A DNA stretch of 5,046 nucleotides from Ruminococcus sp. (GCA_017961625.1 JAGCWY010000066.1:1-5046); one strand, 5' to 3'. Counted from the stretch's first letter, positions 1 through 4,881 are shown. The notes: generated by a model from the sequence alone, not told the origin. Made by a program: numbers and translations.

Positions 1-282
1 CATTCCTGCATTCATAATCTGATATATGAGAAAAATCCAGCAATACTGACAGGCTTGTATAAATCCGCCTCCTTTGTGATACAGGCACTATGGTATCTGC
101 AATCAGGAGAATATATCGCACATTCTCAGGAGCTTGTCTGCAAAGTTGTAGGCAACGAAAAAGATATTATCTCTGCTTATATACAGATAAAAAACAGCGG
201 CGTGTCAGATTTTGAAAGACTGTCAGACCTTATCTTTACTTGGGCGAAAAAACAGTTAAATCACCTGAACGAATGTATTTAA
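1..282 (+). CDS. 3' end of a gene; possible nucleotidyltransferase-like C-terminal helical domain (5' partial)
   Basis: The frame is open from the first base of the window to a TAA at 280-282, so this is the last 93 codons of a gene that begins upstream. A TTG at 55 is an internal Leu codon rather than a start, because the frame continues through it and no ribosome site precedes it. The visible part is soluble and alpha-helical in character, with the stretch TGLYKSASFVIQALWYLQSGEY followed in meaning by an acidic and Lys-rich C-terminal helix ending near WAKKQLNHL. This pattern resembles the helical C-terminal domain that follows the catalytic domain of some bacterial nucleotidyltransferases (kanamycin nucleotidyltransferase-like or HEPN-like). 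The catalytic GS...DxD part would lie outside the window, so the function cannot be confirmed. The gene lies 28 nt ahead of the acetyltransferase and probably shares its transcript. Confidence 0.6.
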   Translation, partial: HSCIHNLIYEKNPAILTGLYKSASFVIQALWYLQSGEYIAHSQELVCKVVGNEKDIISAYIQIKNSGVSDFERLSDLIFTWAKKQLNHLNECI

Positions 283-298
283 AAGCATATTCCGATAT

Positions 299-304
299 AA
301 GGAG
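299..304 (+). promoter_or_regulatory. Ribosome binding site of the GNAT gene
   Basis: AAGGAG lies six bases before the ATG at 311. It fixes the start of the acetyltransferase and falls within the 28-nt gap after the preceding stop codon, consistent with operon translation. Confidence 0.75.
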
Positions 305-310
305 ACTACT

Positions 311-766
311 ATGATCGAAACAGAACACTTGAAAATATACCCTGCCTCAAAAGAGCAGATGGAAGTATTTATAGAAACACAAACGGTTGATGTCCTTAAA
401 GCTGCGTACACCGAAATGCTGAACGGTTGCCTTGATCATTCCGAACAGTGGGATTGGTATGCGATATGGATGATAGAACTGAAAGACGGAACGCATATTG
501 GTGAATTGTGTTTCAAAGGACTTTCTCCTGATGGTATCGCTGAGATAGGATATGGTATAAACGATGAGTATCAAGGATATGGCTATGCAAGCGAAGCCTT
601 GAAAGCAGTATCTGAATGGGCTCTTAAACAGCCGAATGTTACAGCTCTGGAAGCCGAAACAAATGAAGATAATATATCTTCAAAACGAGTGCTTGATAAG
701 TGCGGATTTGTTCCTAACGGAACGATCGGCGAAGAAGGTCCGAGATATACACTAAAAAACATATGA
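311..766 (+). CDS. GNAT family N-acetyltransferase (RimJ/RimL-like)
   Basis: This 151-residue protein is a complete single-domain GNAT acetyltransferase, which transfers an acetyl group from acetyl-CoA to an amine substrate in the cytoplasm. The N-terminus (IETEHLKIYPAS) is the usual first strand of RimJ/RimL-like members. Strand beta-4 (IAEIGYGINDEYQ, about residues 76-88) leads into the acetyl-CoA pyrophosphate loop, Q88-G-Y-G91-Y-A93, matching the Q/R-x-x-G-x-G/A motif. The C-terminal motif N121-x-S-S-K-R-V-L-x-K-C-G-F133 is the conserved NxxSxxvlxKxGF segment. The length is normal for the family. The start is set by AAGGAG six bases upstream. The substrate cannot be read from sequence; it could be a protein N-terminus, a small amine or an antibiotic. 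It sits 15 nt before the alkyltransferase gene and is likely co-transcribed with it. Confidence 0.92.
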   Translation: MIETEHLKIYPASKEQMEVFIETQTVDVLKAAYTEMLNGCLDHSEQWDWYAIWMIELKDGTHIGELCFKGLSPDGIAEIGYGINDEYQGYGYASEALKAVSEWALKQPNVTALEAETNEDNISSKRVLDKCGFVPNGTIGEEGPRYTLKNI

Positions 767-781
767 TAGAAGTAAGATATA

Positions 782-1279
782 ATGAATAACATATTTCACT
801 ATATTTCACCCCTCGGCGGTATCACCCTCGCTAGTGACGGCGAAGCACTGACAGGACTATGGTTCGACGGGCAGAAACACTATCCAAATAAACTTGTTGA
901 AGAAAGAACCAAGGCGGAGATGCCTATATTCACGCAGACCTGCACATGGCTCGATATTTATTTCAGTGGGAAGGTTCCCGATTATACTCCGCCGATCAGT
1001 ATTCACACAACACCGTTCCGCAAGGCTGTATATGATATACTTCTGACTATACCTTATGGACAGACTATGACCTATGGTGGAATCGCACGTATCCTTGCAG
1101 AACGACAAGGAGTTGAGCGTATGTCAGCGCAGGCAGTCGGCGGTGCTGTCGGACATAATCCAATCGGAATTATCATTCCATGCCACAGAGTAGTGGGGAC
1201 AGACGGAAGGCTTACAGGATATGCAGGCGGACTGGATAAAAAGATAGCTCTGCTGAAACTTGAGAAGTACGAAATATAA
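782..1279 (+). CDS. ogt: Methylated-DNA--protein-cysteine S-methyltransferase (Ogt/MGMT type)
   Basis: This 165-residue protein should remove O6-alkyl groups from guanine in DNA by irreversible transfer to its own cysteine. The active-site motif is I-I-P133-C134-H135-R136-V, and C134 is the acceptor. The DNA-binding domain starts near residue 78 (FRKAVYDILLTIPYGQTMTYGGIA); Y98 matches the Tyr that helps flip the base. The glycine-rich AVGGAVGHNP (118-127) and the C-terminal LTGYAGGLDKK are also characteristic. Residues 1-77 form the short, variable N-terminal domain. The position equivalent to the Arg finger of human MGMT (R128, 17 residues before the Cys) is Gln117 here. No Ada-type regulatory domain is present, so this is the constitutive Ogt form by architecture. 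The ribosome site is weak (AGAAG or GTAAG upstream), with a 15-nt gap to the preceding gene. A hairpin follows the stop codon. Confidence 0.95.
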   Translation: MNNIFHYISPLGGITLASDGEALTGLWFDGQKHYPNKLVEERTKAEMPIFTQTCTWLDIYFSGKVPDYTPPISIHTTPFRKAVYDILLTIPYGQTMTYGGIARILAERQGVERMSAQAVGGAVGHNPIGIIIPCHRVVGTDGRLTGYAGGLDKKIALLKLEKYEI

Positions 1280-1285
1280 TGTAAA

Positions 1286-1306
1286 AGGCAGCCGTAATGG
1301 CTGCCT
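1286..1306. terminator. Bidirectional intrinsic terminator candidate between convergent operons
   Basis: An 8-bp perfect stem, AGGCAGCC / GGCTGCCT, encloses a GTAAT loop seven bases after the ogt stop codon. On the + strand the tail (TATCTTATCTGTTTC) is only moderately T-rich. On the minus strand the hairpin is followed by TTTTACATTATATTTC, a better U-tract. It can therefore end both the + strand operon and the minus-strand amidotransferase-like gene, whose stop codon lies about 90 nt away at 1396. Confidence 0.7.
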
Positions 1307-1395
1307 ATCTTATCTGTTTCTGCTTAATATACAAGGTTACTGTACCCACAAATGGAAAAAAATTCATCATTTGTTATCTTTCACTTTTGATATAT

Positions 1396-2112
1396 TCAAG
1401 GAATTTCCACGCCGCATCCGAATAAAACGGCATTCAGATAGGATCTGATTATACGATAAGAACCGTCTCCCTTAAAGTCCAACTGTGGAATGAAAAGAGT
1501 ACCAACAAAGAACGGGTGTCCTTTAACTTCAAATCCTCTAGTATATCCGTCTTCGTTTTGTGCTATGGCAGCAATCATATTACTATTTAAAAATATACTG
1601 TGATAGGCTTCATTAAATCCGTAATTACAACGGTATTCTCCGACAAATCTGTCAATACCTATTGATTGAGCCATGATTGAATCAGGATTTGATATCTTCA
1701 GTTGTTCTTTCTTATATACAAGAGAACACGGCAATCTTGCTATTACGGCATCTGAACATTCTTCATTGTTTTCTTCGGTGTCTGCTCCATACAGGCCTAA
1801 CACATTACGTGCAAACTCAACGACCATATGTTGAAAACCGGCACAAGTCCCTAGTGAAGGAATGCCGTTCTCTCTCGCAAATTGCATTGTCGTCAGAACG
1901 TTCTTTGCATTCCTATAAGGGCTTCCCGGTGAGAACCAGAAACCATCAAACGATTTTAGATGTTCCGCGGAAGTGTCCAATTCATCACTCATGATCCATT
2001 GAACTTCAAGTTCAACTTCTGATTCCTCTGATATATCTTTTATTGAATCCAATATGCGACAATGGCTTTCTTCTTTAGGATTATAGTCACCAATAACAGC
2101 TATTCTTTTCAT
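1396..2112 (-). CDS. CTP-synthase C-terminal-region-like protein (class I glutamine amidotransferase fold)
   Basis: This 238-residue protein has the class I glutamine amidotransferase fold closest to the C-terminal half of CTP synthase, but no synthetase domain. The N-terminal strand MKRIAVIGDYNP leads to DGFWFSPGSPYRN (56-68), which matches the oxyanion-loop region. The nucleophile elbow is G88-T-C90-A-G-F-Q-H95, followed by VEFARNVLGL, a signature of the stand-alone CTP-synthase-like group. In true CTP synthase the catalytic His and Glu lie in F-H-P-E. Here the aligned segment after HPFFVGT is L-F-I208-P-Q210, so both are replaced and glutaminase activity is doubtful. Relatives are annotated as CTP synthase C-terminal region-related (seleno)proteins; this copy has Cys at the elbow. 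The start has GAGGT four bases upstream. A 65-nt gap separates it from the DJ-1-like gene, without an obvious terminator. The substrate and role are unknown. Confidence 0.82.
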   Translation of the reverse strand: MKRIAVIGDYNPKEESHCRILDSIKDISEESEVELEVQWIMSDELDTSAEHLKSFDGFWFSPGSPYRNAKNVLTTMQFARENGIPSLGTCAGFQHMVVEFARNVLGLYGADTEENNEECSDAVIARLPCSLVYKKEQLKISNPDSIMAQSIGIDRFVGEYRCNYGFNEAYHSIFLNSNMIAAIAQNEDGYTRGFEVKGHPFFVGTLFIPQLDFKGDGSYRIIRSYLNAVLFGCGVEIP

Positions 2113-2116
2113 TTGT

Positions 2117-2155
2117 ACCTCATATATTCATACGCAACTATTAATCATTCTTATT
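2117..2155 (-). promoter_or_regulatory. Ribosome site and leader of the amidotransferase-like gene
   Basis: The 65-nt gap between this gene and the DJ-1-like gene holds GAGGT (complement of 2117-2121) four bases before the ATG. On the minus strand further up there is a TTGATA followed 16 bases later by TAATAG, which could be a weak promoter. No hairpin is visible, so read-through from the flavodoxin/DJ-1 operon is also possible. Confidence 0.35.
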
Positions 2156-2177
2156 CTTTTATCAAAGCATACATCTG

Positions 2178-2738
2178 TCAGAATCCCATAGCAGTCTTTG
2201 TTTCTTGCATTTTATCTGTTCCCAGCAGTTCTTCCAGAAGCATGAATGCCACAGCAGGTCCTGTTTGCGGACAGTATGAGGTTATGATATTATCGCTCCT
2301 GACAACAGGCTCGTTCACAACTATTGCACCGTACTCAGCGAGCTGCTTCTGGCGATGCCCGTTGTTCAGATGATATGTTGTTGCTCTCTTGCCTTTCAGT
2401 ATGCCGCTGTTTCCGAGTGCCAGTGCAGCAACGCAAATCGTGGCTATCATCTTGCCCCTGCCGTTGAATTCTTTGATCAGTTCGACAGCTTGATCTGAAA
2501 ATGCGTCCTCATAGAATCCATACTCTTCAAAACCTCCGGGGATAGCCAGTGCGTCATAATCGTCGATGCAAACATCATTCATCAGGATATCAGGATTGAC
2601 TGATACTCCGAAAGTGCTTGTGATAGTCTTTTGCAGAGCACATGTAAAGACTTCGACACCAGCCCAGCCCATAATATCAACAAAAACACTTGCTTCCATT
2701 GTTTCAAAGCCTTTTGCAAGAAATAACAGTACCCTCAT
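2178..2738 (-). CDS. DJ-1/PfpI family protein (DJ-1 subfamily)
   Basis: This 186-residue protein spans one complete DJ-1/ThiJ/PfpI domain, the usual length. Members act on reactive carbonyls (glyoxalase III or deglycase activity is reported for some) or as thiol-based stress proteins in the cytoplasm. The start MRVLLFLAKGFETMEA contains E15, aligned with Glu18 of human DJ-1, which tunes the reactive Cys. A-I-P-G-G69-F (65-70) is the family glycine turn. The nucleophile elbow is I98-A-T-I-C102-V-A-A, with C102 at the Cys106 position of human DJ-1; Val replaces the common Ala/Gly after it. H123 in TTYHLNNGH lies where DJ-1 has its TTHPLA histidine. The start is the ATG at 2738 because GGAGG lies seven bases before it; a GTG at 2762 overlapping the flavodoxin stop lacks such a site. 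Only 20 nt separate it from the flavodoxin, so the two are almost certainly co-expressed. Confidence 0.9.
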   Translation of the reverse strand: MRVLLFLAKGFETMEASVFVDIMGWAGVEVFTCALQKTITSTFGVSVNPDILMNDVCIDDYDALAIPGGFEEYGFYEDAFSDQAVELIKEFNGRGKMIATICVAALALGNSGILKGKRATTYHLNNGHRQKQLAEYGAIVVNEPVVRSDNIITSYCPQTGPAVAFMLLEELLGTDKMQETKTAMGF

Positions 2739-2745
2739 TTTAATT

Positions 2746-2750
2746 CCTCC
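2746..2750 (-). promoter_or_regulatory. Ribosome binding site deciding the DJ-1 start
   Basis: On the minus strand GGAGG precedes the ATG at 2738 with a seven-base AATTAAA spacer, an ideal distance. It therefore favours MRVLLF as the N-terminus over a GTG eight codons upstream, which overlaps the flavodoxin stop (GTGA at 2762-2759). Confidence 0.8.
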
Positions 2751-2758
2751 GTTACAGA

Positions 2759-3274
2759 TCACTGTAAAACAAAATCTATCAGAGGTTTGATATTATCCTT
2801 ATCTCTGAAATCAACGGGCGTGTCATAAGCATCGAGCATTCCCTGCTCGTCTTCGGTGCGCTCTTTAAGCTTCTGCAAACGCACTTTAAGCATTTTCATA
2901 AGTATCTTATCTCCGGCAGTCAACTTGCTGAAATCAAAACCGCCTCTGAGATAAAAATGTCCTATTTGTTTTTGCTGTTCAGCGGTCAGCACCTTTTCCC
3001 AGAACGGCTGCATCTCATGCTCTCTGCCGGGATTTGATCCTACCGCAAACAGGACTATCTTCTTACCTGACAGCTTGTCAAGATTTTTTGTGATAAGCTT
3101 TACGCCGTTGAATCCGCCTGCATACATTCCGCCTCCGTAAATTATCGTATCATAACCGATAATATCGGAAAGCTCAGCGTTTTCTTTAATGTCGCAGCCA
3201 AGCTCCTGTGCTAACCACTCAGCGTATGTTTTGGTGTAACCAGATTTTGACTTATAAGCAACTATCGTTTTCAT
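2759..3274 (-). CDS. Flavodoxin-domain protein (HemG / flavodoxin_5-like)
   Basis: This 171-residue protein is a single flavodoxin domain that should bind FMN and carry electrons or reduce a partner in the cytoplasm. The N-terminal MKTIVAYKSKSGYTKTYAEWLA holds the phosphate loop S9-K-S11-G12-Y-T14 between strand 1 and helix 1. The second FMN contact region is Y-D-T-I-I-Y-G-G-G-M-Y-A-G (41-53), where the GGGMYAG turn replaces the usual acidic or Trp-containing loop. The third is VLFAVGSNPG (74-83). The C-terminal half (HFYLRGGFDFSKLTAGDKILMKMLKVRL) is typical of the flavodoxin_5 / protoporphyrinogen oxidase HemG-like group rather than of short electron-transfer flavodoxins. No heme genes are nearby, so a general quinone- or protein-reducing role seems more likely. 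AAGGAG (complement of 3281-3286) precedes the start by six bases. It is followed 20 nt later by the DJ-1 gene. Confidence 0.88.
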   Translation of the reverse strand: MKTIVAYKSKSGYTKTYAEWLAQELGCDIKENAELSDIIGYDTIIYGGGMYAGGFNGVKLITKNLDKLSGKKIVLFAVGSNPGREHEMQPFWEKVLTAEQQKQIGHFYLRGGFDFSKLTAGDKILMKMLKVRLQKLKERTEDEQGMLDAYDTPVDFRDKDNIKPLIDFVLQ

Positions 3275-3275
3275 A

Positions 3276-3434
3276 TTATTCTCCTTCTACGATTGCTTTA
3301 TATAGCTTTCCGGCGAGTATTGCCGCATATATCCACAGCAGAGTGAATATAGCAGATTTTGTAATGATGATCGGTATCGTAAGATCAACTCACGAAATGG
3401 ATAAAATGTGTATCGTTCCGGATTTACGCATCAT
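3276..3434 (-). pseudogene. 52-codon hydrophobic small ORF with one in-frame TGA, between marR and the flavodoxin gene
   Basis: On the minus strand an ATG ATG begins inside the last codons of the MarR gene (3434), eleven bases before its stop ends, with GAGG just upstream. The frame runs to a TAA at 3278-3276, one base before the flavodoxin ATG, for exactly 52 codons. Codon 15 (3392-3390) is TGA. Before it the frame encodes MMRKSGTIHILSIS; after it come 37 residues (16-52) with the hydrophobic core TIPIIITKSAIFTLL and WIYAAILAGKLYKAI, which reads as one transmembrane helix with a short charged tail. Snug packing on both sides and hydrophobic composition argue that this was a real gene, broken by a nonsense change, perhaps TGG (Trp) to TGA. 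No usable start codon lies between the TGA and the hydrophobic part. I do not recognise the family. It could also be chance sequence, or be decoded by read-through. Confidence 0.5.
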
Positions 3435-3882
3435 TTTCCTCTTTCAGCTCATTCAGCCTGTTGCAGAGTTTATCAAGTGCCGTGCAGTAAACTCGCTGTT
3501 CCTCTTCTGTCAGGCAATCGAACAGCTTATACACGAATTGAATGTTCTGATCTGATTTTTTTGTCCGGATATGATTAGCCGCTTCAGTCTTGACAAGCCT
3601 TATTGCACGCTTGTCTTTTTTGTCGGGAACGACCTCCAGAAAGCCCTTATCTACAAGGCGATCAACTATCTGTCTCATACTCTGATGTGTAACGCCGGAA
3701 AGCTCAGACATCTGCTTGAGCGTTGGTGGCTCGGGAAACGCCTCTATCATTGCAATAGCAAGCCATTGTTTGGCGGTAATATCCACAAGTCCGTTATCCA
3801 TTATAGCCTGAAGCCTGTTGGAACAGATAAAGATGTTCACAAATGCAATAATTCTCGGATCCATGTGTTCAAAATCGTACAT
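3424..3882 (-). CDS. MarR-family transcriptional regulator
   Basis: This 152-residue protein is a complete MarR-type winged helix-turn-helix repressor, acting as a dimer on palindromic DNA. Residues 1-30 and 112-150 are helices that would form the dimer interface. The wHTH runs from about 36 to 96: LTxKQW-like ITAKQWLAIAMIEAF, then PTLKQMSELSG (53-63), the recognition helix THQSMRQIVDRLVDKG (65-80) and the wing EVVPDKKDKRAIRL (83-96) with the family D90-x-R92 pair. Cysteines at 20, 123, 133 and 140 could sense oxidants or electrophiles, but no residue proves this. The start at 3882 has AAGAGG six bases upstream; a Met at residue 7 is an alternative without a site. Two 12-bp palindromic boxes in its promoter suggest autorepression. 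It leads the small ORF, flavodoxin and DJ-1 genes and is divergent from arsR. Confidence 0.92.
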   Translation of the reverse strand: MYDFEHMDPRIIAFVNIFICSNRLQAIMDNGLVDITAKQWLAIAMIEAFPEPPTLKQMSELSGVTHQSMRQIVDRLVDKGFLEVVPDKKDKRAIRLVKTEAANHIRTKKSDQNIQFVYKLFDCLTEEEQRVYCTALDKLCNRLNELKEENDA

Positions 3883-3904
3883 AGTAAACCTCTTTCGAAT
3901 ATAT

Positions 3905-3937
3905 GTAATATACTACCTATTATATGCAGTATACTAC
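3905..3937 (-). promoter_or_regulatory. Tandem palindromic operator, probable MarR binding sites
   Basis: Two related 12-bp boxes, GTAATATACTAC (3905-3916) and GCAGTATACTAC (3926-3937), start exactly 21 bp apart, two helical turns. Each is a near-palindrome; the second contains the perfect palindrome AGTATACT. The upstream box covers the -10 of the marR promoter and the other lies just past the expected transcription start, a position suited to repression. Confidence 0.65.
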
Positions 3938-3956
3938 ATATTTTATAATTTGTCAA
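3928..3956 (-). promoter_or_regulatory. Promoter of the marR operon
   Basis: On the minus strand TTGACA (complement of 3951-3956) and TATACT (complement of 3928-3933) are separated by 17 bases, a near-perfect sigma-A promoter. Transcription would start near 3921, giving a leader of about 40 nt to the marR ATG. The -10 lies inside one of the two palindromic operator boxes. Confidence 0.85.
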
Positions 3957-3993
3957 TAGCGATTTTGATTTTTCATTAATTTCTCAAAACGTA

Positions 3994-4022
3994 TTGACAA
4001 AATTCTATATGTACGATATAAT
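3994..4022 (+). promoter_or_regulatory. Promoter of the arsR operon
   Basis: TTGACA (3994-3999) and TATAAT (4017-4022) with a 17-base spacer match the sigma-A consensus at every position. Transcription would begin near 4029, leaving a short leader of about 22 nt that contains GAGGTG (4041-4046) five bases before the GTG start. Such a strong promoter fits a gene set that is silenced by a bound repressor. Confidence 0.9.
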
Positions 4023-4026
4023 ATAG
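4005..4026 (+). promoter_or_regulatory. Candidate ArsR operator over the -10 box
   Basis: CTATAT (4005-4010) and ATATAG (4021-4026) form a 6-bp inverted repeat with a 10-base centre, overlapping the spacer and -10 of the arsR promoter. A nested pair, TATAT / ATATA around GTACG (4006-4020), is a second way to read it. ArsR/SmtB repressors usually bind AT-rich inverted repeats at this position, so autoregulation is likely; the exact site is inferred. Confidence 0.5.
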
Positions 4027-4051
4027 AAAAACTTCGATGTGAGGTGAGAAC

Positions 4052-4360
4052 GTGGAGCTTTCAAACAAGCAGATCACGGTAATATTCAAAGCCCTGTGTG
4101 ATGAAAACAGAGTTCAGATATTCAGAATCCTGCAAAACGGCGAACTATGCGCCTGTCATCTCCTTGAGGAGCTTCACCTGAGTCAACCGACACTCTCTCA
4201 CCATATGAAGGTGCTCTGCGACAGCGGACTTGTGGTCGGCAGGAAAGAGGGCAAGTGGATGCACTACTCTATTTCGCAGGAAGGTGCTAAGATTGCTATG
4301 GACTGCCTGAAAGAGATCACGGCAGTAAATGAAAACGATTGTAATTGCTGCAATAAATAA
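4052..4360 (+). CDS. arsR: ArsR/SmtB-family metalloregulator, probable As(III)/Sb(III) sensor
   Basis: This 102-residue protein is a complete ArsR/SmtB winged-helix repressor that should leave DNA when metalloid binds. The HTH is L41-H-L-S-Q-P-T-L-S-H-H-M-K-V-L55, and the wing is GRKEGKWMHYSIS (63-75). The sensor sequence ELC33AC35HLL in helix 3 corresponds to ELCVCDLC of E. coli ArsR, in which C32, C34 and C37 bind As(III). Two of these cysteines are kept, and the third position is Leu38. A C-terminal cluster, C97-N-C99-C100, may supply additional ligands. The start is a GTG with GAGGTG five bases upstream. A perfect-consensus promoter lies directly in front. It heads an operon with a cysteine-rich protein and an ArsP-like permease, which supports metalloid sensing. 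Cd/Zn or other thiophilic ions remain possible. Confidence 0.92.
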   Translation: MELSNKQITVIFKALCDENRVQIFRILQNGELCACHLLEELHLSQPTLSHHMKVLCDSGLVVGRKEGKWMHYSISQEGAKIAMDCLKEITAVNENDCNCCNK

Positions 4361-4380
4361 GCCGTATGACCATACGGCTT
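4359..4380 (+). terminator. Hairpin after arsR (weak terminator or processing element)
   Basis: A perfect 10-bp inverted repeat, AAGCCGTATG / CATACGGCTT, begins within the arsR stop codon and has a two-base centre, so the real loop would open to about six bases. The following sequence is AAAATAATAT with no clear T-tract on the + strand. It may cause partial termination or protect the arsR message, reducing or uncoupling expression of the downstream genes. Confidence 0.5.
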
Positions 4381-4421
4381 AAAATAATATCGTCAAATTG
4401 ATATATCTAAATATAACTATC

Positions 4422-4426
4422 GGAGG
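4422..4426 (+). promoter_or_regulatory. Ribosome binding site deciding the C_GCAxxG_C_C start
   Basis: GGAGG ends only two bases before an ATG at 4429 but eight before the ATG at 4435. The latter spacing is workable and the former is not, so the protein most likely begins MDNVSK. The 74-nt gap from arsR is AT-rich and I see no convincing separate promoter in it. Confidence 0.75.
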
Positions 4427-4434
4427 AAATGAAA

Positions 4435-4881
4435 ATGGATAATGTTTCAAAAGCAGTACAGTATTATGAAAATGGCTATATGTGTTCGCAGGCGGTATTT
4501 GCTGCGTTTGCGGAGGAGTTCGGCATTACCGAAAAACAGGCATTCCAGATAGGTGCTTGTTTCGGCGGAGGAATGTGCAAGGGAGAAGTCTGCGGTGCGT
4601 GTACGGGTGCGCTTATGGCGCTCGGAATGAAGTACGGACAGTTCGACCTCAATGATACAGCTAGCCGTGCCAAAGGCCGTGATATGGCAGTTAAGTTCCT
4701 TGATGAGTTTGAGAAGCGCAAGGACTCGTATATCTGCCGCGATATCCTTGGCTGTGACCTCAGGAATGAGGAAGACAGGAACAAAGCAAGGTCAAACGGA
4801 CTGTTCAGAACCCTCTGCCCCGAAATGGTAAGAACTGCGGCAGAGATAGTTGCAGAAATGCTCGGAGGTGATGAAGAATAG
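4435..4881 (+). CDS. C_GCAxxG_C_C family cysteine-rich protein, putative redox-active
   Basis: This 148-residue protein belongs to the C_GCAxxG_C_C family, which is common in anaerobes and thought to be redox-active; its biochemical role is not established. The pattern of cysteines matches: C17 in GYMCSQAV, then IGAC42FGGGMC48KGEVC53GAC56TGALMALG, then C101-R-D-I-L-G-C107 and C128-P near the end. The usual G-x-C/A-xx-G core reads GACFGGGM here. Extra cysteines at C48 and C56 make this copy richer than the pattern requires. There is no signal peptide or membrane segment, so it is cytoplasmic. It follows arsR by 74 nt and overlaps the ArsP-like permease start by one base (TAGTG), so it is translationally coupled to a putative metalloid exporter. 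A role in thiol handling or metalloid reduction or delivery for that permease is inference. Confidence 0.9.
   Translation: MDNVSKAVQYYENGYMCSQAVFAAFAEEFGITEKQAFQIGACFGGGMCKGEVCGACTGALMALGMKYGQFDLNDTASRAKGRDMAVKFLDEFEKRKDSYICRDILGCDLRNEEDRNKARSNGLFRTLCPEMVRTAAEIVAEMLGGDEE

Noticed and set aside
1260..1448. 62-codon + strand frame across the ogt end and the convergent gap
   Set aside because: It starts inside ogt, runs through the terminator hairpin and overlaps the 3' end of the minus-strand gene; no ribosome site or domain is visible. The remaining gap at 1307-1395 holds nothing I can identify.
1677..1994. 105-codon + strand frame antisense to the amidotransferase-like gene
   Set aside because: It has no ribosome site or family signature; the minus-strand gene is strongly supported.
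2739..2762. GTG start for the DJ-1 protein overlapping the flavodoxin stop
   Set aside because: It adds MICNGGIK, which is not part of the domain, and has no ribosome site, whereas GGAGG lies seven bases before the ATG at 2738.
3360..3392. Selenocysteine decoding of the in-frame TGA in the small ORF
   Set aside because: Only a weak 5-bp TGATC/GATCA stem with a 10-base loop follows the TGA. It lacks the features of a bacterial SECIS, and the next residues form a membrane helix rather than a redox motif. A Trp-to-stop change is simpler.
3571..3948. 125-codon open frame on the + strand antisense to marR
   Set aside because: It is fully opposite a clear MarR gene and its promoter, has no recognisable domain, and its sequence is explained by the marR codons.
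4429..4434. ATG at 4429 as start of the C_GCAxxG_C_C protein
   Set aside because: It is only two bases from GGAGG; the ATG at 4435 has proper spacing.
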